Assembly (NCBI GenBank): GCA_023091665.1
Contig: JALJCQ010000004.1
Span: 186,001 to 250,000 of the forward strand
Reading direction: 5' to 3'
Origin: Pythium myriotylum
Lineage: Eukaryota > Oomycota > Peronosporomycetes > Pythiales > Pythiaceae
Length of the DNA stretch: 64,000 bases
Part shown: one piece after another, positions 50,760 through 63,062 of the stretch
How the letters are laid out: each line of letters opens with the position of its first letter
Position numbering within the stretch: position 1 is the first letter of the stretch
Program-made: the position numbers and the translations under genes
Notes under the pieces: model-generated
The model's input: the letters and a program-made list of their open reading frames with translations, nothing else
What the model was told of the DNA's origin: nothing
Databases searched by the model: none

Positions 50760-52594
50760 ATGACCAGATTGCTCAAAGCCACGGTATCCGCTTTGGCGTT
50801 TACTAGTGCGGCACAGTTGTTTACTCGTGGCTACTGTGCTGCGGCTTCGGCGACGGTGGCAATAGGCAAAGCGGTTAAGTGCGATTCCTCTGCGAACGAA
50901 GTGTACCGCCTCGTCTCGCCGACCGAAATCCGTCACTACCCGAACGAGACGATCGCAGCGTCATGGGATCCATACTGGTACCAGTGGACTTTCATCGACT
51001 GCACTTCGCTCACCAGAGGTCCCGAGATGCTGACAAACCCTGCGACTGTTGCCATCGGAAGGTCGATCAAGTGTTCTCTAACTGCAACCGAAGTCTTCCG
51101 TCTCGTATCGTCCACCGAGTACCGTTACTATCCAACTCCACCCATAGCGGCTTCGTGGGACCCTCAATGGTCCACCTATGCTACCGTTGACTGTTCGTGG
51201 TTGACGAGAGGTCCTGATATGCTGACAAACCCTGCGACTGTTGCCATCGGAAGGTCGATCAAGTGCTCTGCGTCCGATACTGCAGTCTACCGCCTTGTAT
51301 CACGCAAAGTCTACCGCCACTACCCAAATCAAGACATAGCGTCATCGTGGGACTCGGCATGGGGTAGCTGGAATGTCGTTGACTGCTGGGGGTTGGAAAA
51401 GGGAGACGATATGCCCATGAAAGACTCTCATGTCAATCCGGATCGAGGCTTCTACCGTCAAGCCGATACACCCAAGCTCGAATCATGGTACCTTGACGAA
51501 GTGAAGAGCGTGAGCGTTGTGAGACGCATCTACTATCTGGACTCTGTGAATTCTCCGCCGCTGAACGCTACGTTTCTTGACACAGTAAAAAGTGACTTCG
51601 AACTACTTCGCGGTGCAGGAAAGCGCGTGGTCCTCCGCTTTGCTTACTCGGGTGTTGACCCGGCTGAGAGCGTCATCCTAGGCCACCTCGACCAATTGCG
51701 CGACATTTTGGGTCAGTACTCTTCTTCACTGCTAGCATTCGAGGCGGGCTTTATCGGAAGATGGGGAGAGTGGTTCTACACCGACACGTACGGAAACGAC
51801 GGAAAGGCAAGTCCGCAGCAGATGCAAAGCCGCTATAAGATCGTGCAAAGCATGGCCGACAAGGTCGGTCCAGCGGTGCCCATCGCGGTGCGTACAAGCA
51901 ACTGGTCCCAGGAAGTGGCTAAGCGCAACGCATCGTTGCCCACGCAGCTTGCACTTTACGACGATTGCATCTACGCGACTAACAACGACCTCAACACGTT
52001 CACCAACGCTGTCGAAAACACGTACAGCTACCCGTTTGGAAGTGGTGGTGAGGTATGCAGTGAGTCCACGGAACTTGTCAATCCGAATGATTGCAGCAAG
52101 CTGATTACTGCCCTCGATCGCATCAACGCCACTTATGTGAACCAGGATTTCTACAAGACGAGGCTCGATCAGTACGCGCAGTGCAACTACGCGAACCGCC
52201 TTGGGTACGCGATCGAGTCTCGCGGCAGATCCGTGCGGTGTGATGTGCTCGGGTGCTGGGTCTCGTTCAGTCTTGTCAACACTGGTTAGCCCGTCCCTCG
52301 AGACAGAAGACGCTCAAGCTCAAGTGCGGAGCTGCCTCTGTAACCCTGAGCCCGACATTTCGCGATTTCTTCCCAGGCACTACGATCAGCGTGTTCCGGT
52401 CATTGTCTGTTAAGTCCTGCCCGTCGCCGACTCTGCTCATCGAGGATCTCCAGTTCCCGAACGATCCACGCTACAGCGTCAAGTTGACGAACGCTGAAAG
52501 CTTCGACGCAGCGACGGGGGCGAACGTGTTGGCCGCAGGAACCGGCTCAGGTGGAGACGAAATCCGCACTCAGGGGCCTTCGGTTCGTTGGTGA
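50760..52594 (+). pseudogene. Three-module DUF4874-DUF4832 gene with a late frameshift
   Basis: From the ATG at 50760: signal peptide (LLKATVSALAFTSAAQLF), three modules each starting ATVAIGxxxKC and carrying xYPNxxIAxSWDP and DC, then VNPDRGFYRQAD and a full DUF4874 (RRIYYLDSV, KRVVLRFAYSG, FIGRWGEWFYTDTYGND) and DUF4832 (LALYDDCIYATNNDLNTF). At 52287-52289 a TAG ends the frame after FSLVNTG. One frame over, the sequence continues with the expected ARPSRQKTLKLKCG to 52594, so a single-base deletion near 52285 explains it. About 100 C-terminal residues are lost, including the SVKLTNAESFDAATGANV motif kept in the other frame. Could also be a sequencing error. Confidence 0.85.
51027..51265 (+). 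repeat. 47-bp exact internal repeat in modules 2 and 3
   Basis: 51027-51073 and 51219-51265 are identical over 47 bp, 192 bp (64 codons) apart, at the start of consecutive modules, while the rest of the modules has diverged. Confidence 0.85.
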
Positions 52595-52879
52595 AACGTT
52601 CCTGTACATCTTGCATGTTTCTAGGAGGATTAACTTCGGCGGCATCTTCGTCGCTGACAAAAAGAAAACCTTATTCCATTGGATTCACTTCAACGTGGTT
52701 ACTGAGTAACCTCCTCTCCTTTCTTCACTAAATCAGTACTACTGTTTGCTCGCCAACGTTGGCGTGCCACAGCATTCCAAACGCACGCCAACGTTGCTTT
52801 TTTGCATTCCAACAACGTGGTAGTACTTCCAGACAAACAGCATTTTTTGTATTCGCATCATCCGACCATCCACGTCCTC
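52595..52879. other. Intergenic with CGCCAACGTTGGCG palindrome
   Basis: A 14-base palindrome at 52751-52764 and a partial copy at 52786-52797 lie 3' of the TPI-GAPDH gene; related copies lie on its 5' side (about 55140-55200). Confidence 0.5.
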
Positions 52880-55824
<2,945 letters not shown>

Positions 55825-57063
55825 TCATTTCCCCGTGTTGAAGGCGTCAGCCACGAGAGCCGCGTACTTGATCGTGTTGAGTGCCTTCGACACGTGGACA
55901 ACCGACGAGGAGACATTCGCGATCATCACAGTGTTACAGGCATGCGCTGGGTCCAGATGATCACGCAAGAGCATCGTGAGCTTGGAGTTGCGGTAGGGTG
56001 TGTGGCGACCAGCGTTCTGGGCTCGGATGCACTCTTTCAAGGCCAACAGACTCGCGTTAATCTCCTTCGCTTCACGTAACTCCTTCGAGTTCCGCTGCAG
56101 ACCTTCCCCCGTATACTCAGCACCAGCGAGATCAGCAAATACCAGCTTTCCACCAATACCCGGAACAGCGTGGGCGGCCTTCGTTGCTCGAGATTCAGCG
56201 TCTCGTGCGACCTGCTCGGCTTCTTGGACCTCAGCCTCCAGACGAGCGAGAGATTCGGTGTCCTCTGTAGACGCTTCGCCAACAACCATGTACTTGCCAT
56301 CGTCGCCGCGCGCGTACAGCTTACTTTGAATTGCGATGTATAGGTCGTCGCGAGCCTTCCCAATCGGCACGACACGTGCGCGCGCCTCCACTACGTCCTG
56401 TCTCGCACGTGCTAGCTCCGGCGTCACAATCTCAAGCTCTAGCACCGCATGGGAGCGACTGCTCTGGCCGTGGAGTTCGGATGTCCCTTGGATGCGAGAG
56501 CTGGCTCCTGTGGTTACAAGTTCGACGACCTGGTCAGCGAAGTCGCAGTAGGCCGCACGTAGAGACTGCGTGAGAACTTCGCCGTTCGGTCCAACAGTCG
56601 TCTCGCTTCGAACGTGTATAGTGCCGTCGGCATCCTCCCTCACGAAGCCAGGACTGCGATTGTTCAAGAGATCGTAGACCTTGCCGTTATACACTTCAAA
56701 GAATCGAAGCTGTAAAAGTAATCCTTGATGCATTTGGTTGAAAAGTTCTTCGACGGCGAGTCGGTACATTCCTTTTTCAGTTCCGTAGCCGAAGATTGTG
56801 TGCGTCTTGCCGCTGTTCGTGTGGCCATACGCGAAGCAGCACGCCGTAGAGCCGACCAGCATCTCTTTGAGCAACGGACGTATGGCTTGATCGAACGCCT
56901 CACGGTTGAGGGACGATAAAATACCCCGAAGCAACTTGAAAGACTTGGTTGATCCATCTGAAGTATGCATAATCACGTCACCGTTCTGATGTGCGTAGCG
57001 GGTTAGTTGGTCGCCATCTTCTGAGGCAGCGAGAGGTCGAGGGCGCAGATACACCTTGGTCAT
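55825..57063 (-). CDS. Compact kinesin motor protein
   Basis: 412 residues, nearly only a motor domain. P-loop AYGHTNSGKTHT (K86, T87; most kinesins have GQTGSGKT), switch I SSRSH, switch II DLAGAE, and the conserved helices NASLLALKECIRA and PYRNSKLTMLLRD followed by ANVSSSVVHVSKALNTIKYA. Between switch I and switch II there are about 105 residues where about 25-35 are usual; the extra part is charged and helical (ESLARLEAEVQEAEQVARDAESRATKAA). No neck or stalk, and the motor starts only four residues after Met, so partner subunits or a shortened gene model are possible. The arrangement of the last helix is like kinesin-13, but I cannot assign a subfamily. Confidence 0.85.
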   Translation of the reverse strand: MTKVYLRPRPLAASEDGDQLTRYAHQNGDVIMHTSDGSTKSFKLLRGILSSLNREAFDQAIRPLLKEMLVGSTACCFAYGHTNSGKTHTIFGYGTEKGMYRLAVEELFNQMHQGLLLQLRFFEVYNGKVYDLLNNRSPGFVREDADGTIHVRSETTVGPNGEVLTQSLRAAYCDFADQVVELVTTGASSRIQGTSELHGQSSRSHAVLELEIVTPELARARQDVVEARARVVPIGKARDDLYIAIQSKLYARGDDGKYMVVGEASTEDTESLARLEAEVQEAEQVARDAESRATKAAHAVPGIGGKLVFADLAGAEYTGEGLQRNSKELREAKEINASLLALKECIRAQNAGRHTPYRNSKLTMLLRDHLDPAHACNTVMIANVSSSVVHVSKALNTIKYAALVADAFNTGK

Positions 57064-57288
57064 GATAGTAGCTCGGCTGGAAATAGGATTGTGAATGTCA
57101 CCAAGGAGACGTTGTGAGGCTTCCAGAGAATGTGTGCTCGTGACTGCAACTCTGCAATCATTCCCTATTATGCGTCATTCGCAAACGAGATTCGAACGTG
57201 GAATCGTCGGGCAATTGAAGTCGCCAGTTCGAGTGGTTCCATGATTGTATCAAATATATTGATCGGATCCCGACCAGAGCTTGTCGCC

Positions 57289-59124
57289 TCACTCTCTCCC
57301 GGGCAGCGTGATAATCGTGAAGTTGCCAAAGGTTTGAACGTTTCCTTGTGGCGGTGCTAACGACCGATGTACATGGTCACGGTGGGTGAAGGTCTCATCG
57401 ATCGGCGTGTCGATATCATCATAGCGGTCTCCGTTGGGCCGCTTGAATGGATAGTCAATCCAGTCCCGGACTTGCGGGTTCCCTGTCCAAAATTGAAACT
57501 CCGTCACGACTTGTTCTGTTGATTGGACACGATTTTGCACCAAGGCACGAAGACCGACGGTTGGATACTTGGTCTTCACTTGCGCAGCAAGGTCCCGCAA
57601 CTCAAGAAGGAAGGCCATCGGATCGCTGGGTGCACTAGCACGTCGGCACCCTTGGACGTGGAGCCACACGGAGCGAGAGAGGCATGGCAGTTCGCCAGGA
57701 TATTCCACGAGCCGTTGGAGAAATGTCTTAAACCCGGAATGATAACCTCCGCCAGCCATCGAGCCCGACTTGATAAAGTATTCGCGGGGGGATCGTGTCG
57801 CGGCCGCGTGGCACACCACCAAGTCAAACAAGCCGTCGTCCATTTGATTGGGGCTATCGATGTAAACTTTCTCGAGATGAGCAAGCTTTGCAAGTTCAGA
57901 CAGCGTGCGGCCAGTGAGTTTGTAGATTCCCAATTCGTAATCAGGTACCGCGTGAATCTTGAGGGACACAAGATTTGGACACTTCTCAGCGATACCAGCA
58001 AAGAATGAGTCGCCGAACACCTTTGGTTCCATGTACTCGTTTTCATCGCGGCTATCAACATGCCAACAAATTGTGAGTTCTCTCAGTGCCGGGCATGCGC
58101 GCAGAACTGCTTCGGGTCTTTTCGCCGTAACGGCGTAACCAGCCTTTTTGATAGCTGCACGGTCGTGGGGAACTTGTGTCAAAAATCTTTTCCACTCCCA
58201 AGTGTGAGGGGTAGTCATGTTGAGTTTCGTGAGGTTTGGTTTGGGAGTCGCACCGAAGATCTCGAAATATTGTGTCGCGAACGGCACGCAGACCCAATCA
58301 AACTCAGTCAGCTGCGTGCAAGTCTCGCAAAAGTGCCGCCACGTGGCTAGATCTACTTGCCATAATTCACCACACTCGACTTTATCATCGTACCCGTACC
58401 ACGTGTTGAGTTTATACCCGTCGAGAACCTCGATCTGGGGGCAAAAGCGGATGATCTTGCCGATATAGTTGTTCGACGTCGAGCTCGAGTAGACCACTTC
58501 CTCCATGTTCAACGTCAGCTGGCGCAGGTTCTTCATCGAGAGCACGATCTCGAGCAGTTTGTCGAGGTGGTGGGCCACTCCTGAAAATCTTCGCGGAGGA
58601 GGAATAAATTTTGGGAAGGCAAGCTTCTCCAGCAGTGGGCAGTGCCTCGCGACCGCTTCAACCACTGGAATCAACACATCACTCGACGGGCCGCCATGCC
58701 TCACTCCAGTAAACTCGAGCCTGCGCAGCCCTGGAACGCTACGCATCGCAGAATCCCAAAAGTCCCCACCGACGTCGCCAAAGTCGGGCACTTTGTCCAT
58801 GCGGATCTCGCGCACAAACGATCCACGCAGCGTCAGCTCGTCGCGCAGCGCCAGCATTGCACTGCGCGTGCCACTCGCTCCGTACAGCACGAGACGACGC
58901 AGCGCTCGCTCGCTCGCTGCAGCGTCGGCGAGAGCGAACAAAGCCTTGGAGACGCTCGCCAGCGCGAGAAACGCCGTCGCCATCGGCGCTTCTCGCGCGA
59001 GCGCGTGGGGCTCCAGATCGCCAAGCGGCGCGAAGAACTGGAGAATCAGGTCGGTCGCAGCGCGCGGCAGCGCGGCGACGTCGAGCGCCGCCGGCAGCGA
59101 GTCGAGGCGAGCCTTCTTGGGCAT
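57289..59124 (-). CDS. Leucine-rich-repeat protein, F-box-like architecture
   Basis: 611 residues, ATG at 59124, single exon. Residues 15-95 are Ala/Leu-rich with LPRAATDLILQFFAPL and the FLALASVSKALFALAD helix, reminiscent of an F-box start. Repeats of LRR type follow (VPGLRRLEFTGV, CPLLEKLAFPKF, MKNLRQLTLNMEEV, CPQIEVLDGYKL, CPALRELTICWHV, CPNLVSLKIHAV, LAHLEKVYIDSP), with the CP-x-L spacing of cysteine-containing LRRs. The C-terminal 120 residues are not repeats. Plausible role as substrate adaptor of an SCF ubiquitin ligase, by analogy only. Confidence 0.72.
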   Translation of the reverse strand: MPKKARLDSLPAALDVAALPRAATDLILQFFAPLGDLEPHALAREAPMATAFLALASVSKALFALADAAASERALRRLVLYGASGTRSAMLALRDELTLRGSFVREIRMDKVPDFGDVGGDFWDSAMRSVPGLRRLEFTGVRHGGPSSDVLIPVVEAVARHCPLLEKLAFPKFIPPPRRFSGVAHHLDKLLEIVLSMKNLRQLTLNMEEVVYSSSTSNNYIGKIIRFCPQIEVLDGYKLNTWYGYDDKVECGELWQVDLATWRHFCETCTQLTEFDWVCVPFATQYFEIFGATPKPNLTKLNMTTPHTWEWKRFLTQVPHDRAAIKKAGYAVTAKRPEAVLRACPALRELTICWHVDSRDENEYMEPKVFGDSFFAGIAEKCPNLVSLKIHAVPDYELGIYKLTGRTLSELAKLAHLEKVYIDSPNQMDDGLFDLVVCHAAATRSPREYFIKSGSMAGGGYHSGFKTFLQRLVEYPGELPCLSRSVWLHVQGCRRASAPSDPMAFLLELRDLAAQVKTKYPTVGLRALVQNRVQSTEQVVTEFQFWTGNPQVRDWIDYPFKRPNGDRYDDIDTPIDETFTHRDHVHRSLAPPQGNVQTFGNFTIITLPGRE

Positions 59125-59730
59125 CAGTTGGTGAGGATCAGTTGCTGAGGATCAAAAGGTGAGGAGCTCTTCGTTTTTTTTAATATTTAGGAACCAGATA
59201 TGGAGAATTCGACATGGTGAACAATTGGGATTCCTTCGGACTGAAACGAAAGAGAACAAGGAACGCCGTGTGCATTGCCTGGTGATTGCCGTAGCTGAAG
59301 GATCTGGCGAAGAACCGCGGGCAGATTTTCCATCAGTGTTTGGCTTTGAATCGTACTTTTGGAAGCCATCCGAGTCAAGCATGACATAGAGTTTACAAGT
59401 AAGAACACGTCACAGATCGCTTACCTCTTCACTCGCCACGAGCTCGAGGTCCACGGTGTCCGTCTATCCAACTCGGACTCGAGGAGAATTGAAACGTCTG
59501 TCGAGTGCGTGGCGCCACATTTGACTAACGGATCCGTGTGTCTTCCGACCGATCTCACTGGACGAGTCCACGACAATCCCAAGACGATCTCTCTCCGTCC
59601 GTCTCCAATCGACATCCACTAGACAAGCTCTTCCTCGCCTTCAGCTGGTGCGAACGAAGATCAACAGACCCACCTACAAGTAGCTCACTCTGTGAGTCTA
59701 GGAAAACCCAACGCACCGAACATGTAAGCA

Positions 59731-59778
<48 letters not shown>

Positions 59779-59839
59779 CTCATCTCATTCTGCAACTCGT
59801 CATCTCCTCCTCAACTGCCTCCCCGCATCTCCCCACACC
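59125..59839. other. Intergenic with (CT)n tract before AA17 gene
   Basis: (CT)n of about 44 bases at 59734-59777. The left AA17 arm starts near 59702. Confidence 0.6.
59783..59799 (+). promoter_or_regulatory. Inr+FPR-like element of AA17 gene, left copy
   Basis: TCTCATTCTGCAACTCG, about 41-57 nt before the ATG and directly 3' of the (CT)n tract. Confidence 0.65.
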
Positions 59840-60676
59840 ATGGTTCGCTCCGCCGCGCTCATCGCCGCCTCGATCGCCCTCGCTACCATCCCTGCCTCCG
59901 TCAACGCCCATGGCTCCATGAGTGTACCCAAGGTCGTGTTCGCCGACATCTACAACAAGAATGCTCCGTCAGCGCTATCACCTGGTACACCAGGACCATA
60001 CACGGGCAACGACGAGATCAAGGGTCTCGCCGAGAAGGCCGGGTCCAAGTGCGGCAAGACCGACGCCAACGCCGCTGCGCAGCCCATCCCGGCCGACGGC
60101 ATGGTCGTCTTCGACATCAGCGCGCAGCATATCGGTCCGTGCGAGATCTGGCTGGACGAGACGAAGGTGGTGTCGGCGAAGGAGTGCTGGAAGGAGTTTC
60201 CGGACAAGAAGATCAAGGTGGATTTTTCGAGCTGCAAGAGTGGGTCGTGTCTGCTTCGTTGGGTGTGGATGGCGACGCACACGTCTCCGTGGGAGTTTTT
60301 CGACAACTGTGCTCGTGTGGGCAGCGGTGGCGGTGGCGGTGCGGCGAGCAGTGGTGGGGCCAGCGGTGGTGACAACTCCAAGCCTGCCACGCCAACGACG
60401 AAGGCGCCGAGTGGTGCTCCGGCCAACATGACGATGCCGAGCTCTGCGCCTGCGTCTGCATCTCCGTATCCTGCCCCCATGCCGAAGCCGATGGAGCAGA
60501 CACCAGGGACTGTGAAGCCGATGGACGACGGTTACTCGCCGTCTGGTGGTCAGACGAAGCCGTCAGCGTCGGGTGGGTCGTGCTACCGAGGCAAGGGCGA
60601 CAAGAACCTGGATGCGTGGTGCACGGCAAACTGTGCGATGGGTTTCTGTCCGGAGGCGCAGTGTGAGAAGTGCTAA
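59840..60676 (+). CDS. AA17-family lytic polysaccharide monooxygenase (oomycete), left copy
   Basis: 278 residues. The signal peptide (residues 1-23, ending SVNA) is followed by H24, the mature N-terminal histidine needed for the copper brace. The core domain (24-160) has H97 (DISAQHIGPC) and H147 (ATHTSPWEFFDNC), one of which should be the second brace histidine, and paired cysteines. A Gly/Ser/Thr/Pro linker (160-245) leads to a Cys-rich tail with seven cysteines (GSCYRGKG, DAWCTANCAMGFC, QCEKC). Oomycete AA17 enzymes are secreted copper oxygenases described as acting on pectin (homogalacturonan). The mirrored copy is at 63063-63899. Confidence 0.88.
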   Translation: MVRSAALIAASIALATIPASVNAHGSMSVPKVVFADIYNKNAPSALSPGTPGPYTGNDEIKGLAEKAGSKCGKTDANAAAQPIPADGMVVFDISAQHIGPCEIWLDETKVVSAKECWKEFPDKKIKVDFSSCKSGSCLLRWVWMATHTSPWEFFDNCARVGSGGGGGAASSGGASGGDNSKPATPTTKAPSGAPANMTMPSSAPASASPYPAPMPKPMEQTPGTVKPMDDGYSPSGGQTKPSASGGSCYRGKGDKNLDAWCTANCAMGFCPEAQCEKC

Positions 60677-60939
60677 GTAAGGATGCTGAGCTGAGCTCCA
60701 GGGCACTTGGATGTGTGTGTTCGTCGATCGAGAATCTTGCATATGTTCGTGTGAAAGTGCCACGTCCAATGGACGCTGGCGAATAGAAGACCAGTCGGAG
60801 CTCGAGTCAAAGCAGCCTTCTCAGTAGCGCAGTAATGGAGATGGCGTTAAACTGAGCTGTAACCTAAACCGGACCTGTTAAATCTTTAGTCCTACTGATT
60901 ATCCATCTTTAACGCTAAATGCTCTTCGAGCATGCTCTC
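60677..60939. other. 3' region of AA17 left copy, end of left arm
   Basis: Convergent with the S28 gene; arm ends at 60862. Confidence 0.6.
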
Positions 60940-62586
60940 CTACGCTTTGAGAGACGACGTTTTGCGCTCGTAGTATTGGTTGACCCACTTGTGCATGTGC
61001 TGCTTCTGGATTTGACGTGCTTCCGTGAGCGACGGCGGATCCAGCCGGTGCGAAAAGAAGAGGTCTGTGTGGTGGGCGCTCCCTTCAATAAGGATAGCAA
61101 CCACGGAATCCGACTGACTCTCCAGAACGCCTGTGCCGGACCATGGATCATAGTTGCCGTTCGTGAAGACGATGTTGCTGGACGAACGGATTGCCTTGAG
61201 TCCACCGTACTCGGTTTGTGCCCAGTTAGGACGTAAGTGGACTCCCCACGTAGCCATGCAGTTTTCATCGTCATGTGATACGTTGAGTGGTGTCGGCGGG
61301 AAGACATCATGCACTCCGTCGGTATTCGATGGCATGTACAGTTCAGAACACTCAATGTAGCCCCAGAAATTGGCAATGTCGATCACCGACTGGTTGCTGT
61401 TCGTGGGAGGCGCTGCTGGGAAGTAGCACGGCATGTCTCCAGTAGCGTTGTACAAGACACCAACCGCATCACGAAGTGCTGCGATAACAGCCTTATCGTC
61501 CGAGCCGAAGTTTGGCGCCAAGTGCTCGCACGCCGCGCGCACAGGATATCCGGGAAGCTCTGCTGCTCCAGCCGTGATGTATCGCGATGGGTACGGATAG
61601 TTGCCCATAGCGAGATTCCCAAAGGCACCGAGAGCCGAGAAGATCAACGCCTGTGCATCTTCGGGCCTTGTTAGCAGCTCTGGGTTACACATGCGGATCT
61701 CCTCCGCGATCGTCTGGCGACCAGCAGCAGTTTCGCTGAGTCGGGTCAAGATCGTGATCGCGTTCCGAACATTCGAGATGCAGTTGTCGCTTGAGCCAGC
61801 AGCAGGAGACATGTCGAACGTCGTGATGCGCATCGCAGCCTCTGAATCCACTTCATGATCCGGATCGTTGAAGAACGCGAGCACTGGCGCTGACGCTGCA
61901 ATCACGCCGTCCATCAGATGCGGGTATTTTATCCGGAACCACGTGCCTAGCATGCCGCCGTACGAGCCACCGAAACCAATCACTGGCACATCAGCCTTCC
62001 ACTCGTCCTTCAGAGCTTGGATCAGCACAGCGTAGTCGGCCAGCGCCTGTGTGGACGACAAATACTGCATGTGCTGCGTCGCTTCGTCGCCGAAAGGCAT
62101 CGACTTGCCAAAATACCGATGCTCGGCGAACACCAGCACCGCGTTAAACTCCTCGGCGTTCTCCCACATCAAGCCCGTGTTGTTCAGGTACAAAAGCACA
62201 TCCGCCTCGTTGCCATTGTAGAAGAAGATCGTGCCGTTGTCCGTGTTGAAAAACTGCTTGCCGCAGACAAAGTAGCGCTGCTCGTACGTGCCTTCGCCGC
62301 CAGCGACGAACTGGTTCAGATTCTGCGTGATGTACTTCTCCTCGCAGAACGGCAGCAAGTCACGATGGCCGTTCGCGTCCGCCGGGAACACGACACTGGG
62401 CGTGAATCCCGAGCCCGTCGACGTGATTGTCGACGGAGACGAGGATCTCGCCACACGGACGCCGACCACGACGAGCGCGACTAGCGCAACGGCCCCGGCG
62501 ACGAGGAACGCAAGTCGCCGCCTGCGTGGGTGCGCGGCGCGCGGCCGCGCCGTCGACGGCAGAATCGGCGAGCGCTCGCTGGCCAT
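60940..62586 (-). CDS. Serine carboxypeptidase S28 family (prolyl-carboxypeptidase/DPP2-like), membrane-anchored
   Basis: 548 residues from the ATG at 62586. After a basic start (PRAAHPRRRR) comes one hydrophobic segment (LAFLVAGAVALVALVVVGV), so it is a type II membrane anchor or uncleaved signal. The peptidase domain has the S28 nucleophile GGSYGG (S208), the acid NGNYDPWSGTG (D480) and the histidine EGSAHHTD (H505 or H506). FFYNGNEADV, AEHRYFGKS and NAEEFNAVLVF are family motifs. By family it cleaves after proline near a terminus, in lysosome/secretory space. It sits alone between the two inverted AA17 arms. Confidence 0.9.
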   Translation of the reverse strand: MASERSPILPSTARPRAAHPRRRRLAFLVAGAVALVALVVVGVRVARSSSPSTITSTGSGFTPSVVFPADANGHRDLLPFCEEKYITQNLNQFVAGGEGTYEQRYFVCGKQFFNTDNGTIFFYNGNEADVLLYLNNTGLMWENAEEFNAVLVFAEHRYFGKSMPFGDEATQHMQYLSSTQALADYAVLIQALKDEWKADVPVIGFGGSYGGMLGTWFRIKYPHLMDGVIAASAPVLAFFNDPDHEVDSEAAMRITTFDMSPAAGSSDNCISNVRNAITILTRLSETAAGRQTIAEEIRMCNPELLTRPEDAQALIFSALGAFGNLAMGNYPYPSRYITAGAAELPGYPVRAACEHLAPNFGSDDKAVIAALRDAVGVLYNATGDMPCYFPAAPPTNSNQSVIDIANFWGYIECSELYMPSNTDGVHDVFPPTPLNVSHDDENCMATWGVHLRPNWAQTEYGGLKAIRSSSNIVFTNGNYDPWSGTGVLESQSDSVVAILIEGSAHHTDLFFSHRLDPPSLTEARQIQKQHMHKWVNQYYERKTSSLKA

Positions 62587-63062
62587 GAGAGCGAGAGCGA
62601 TTTTCGGCAAGTGAGCTCGAGGTGAGCTGCTCACGAGATCTCGCAAACATTCCGAAAGCGAGTTGCCAACATTCCCAGGATTCGTGGAAAGGTTGACTGG
62701 TGATGGCGTTTTGTTGCATACTGATAGTTGTTGTGTTTGGCTGTCCTAGGCTCCATACGGGCTGCTCTTGGTGCTGCCAGGAACGGCAAGTCCAGCCAGT
62801 GGATACAGCGTCGACAAGAGGCTGTTGGAAAATCGAGAAGATCAACGACCACGAGACGAGAAAGAATGATTTGGATTTACAGCTCAGTTTAGCGCCATCT
62901 CCATTACTGCGCTACTGAGAAGGCTGCTTTGACTCGAGCTCCGACTGGTCTTCTATTCGCCAGCGTCCATTGGACGTGGCACTTTCACACGAACATATGC
63001 AAGATTCTCGATCGACGAACACACACATCCAAGTGCCCTGGAGCTCAGCTCAGCATCCTTAC
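62587..63062. other. Upstream of S28 gene and 3' region of AA17 right copy
   Basis: The right arm begins at 62877. Nothing else recognised. Confidence 0.55.

Larger units (their letters stand above)
59702..60862 (+). repeat. Left arm of AA17 inverted duplication
   Basis: From the start codon to past the 3' end, positions x and 123739-x match on opposite strands. The homologous sequence upstream is offset by the longer CT run in this arm. The match ends at GAGCTGTAA (60854-60862). Confidence 0.9.
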
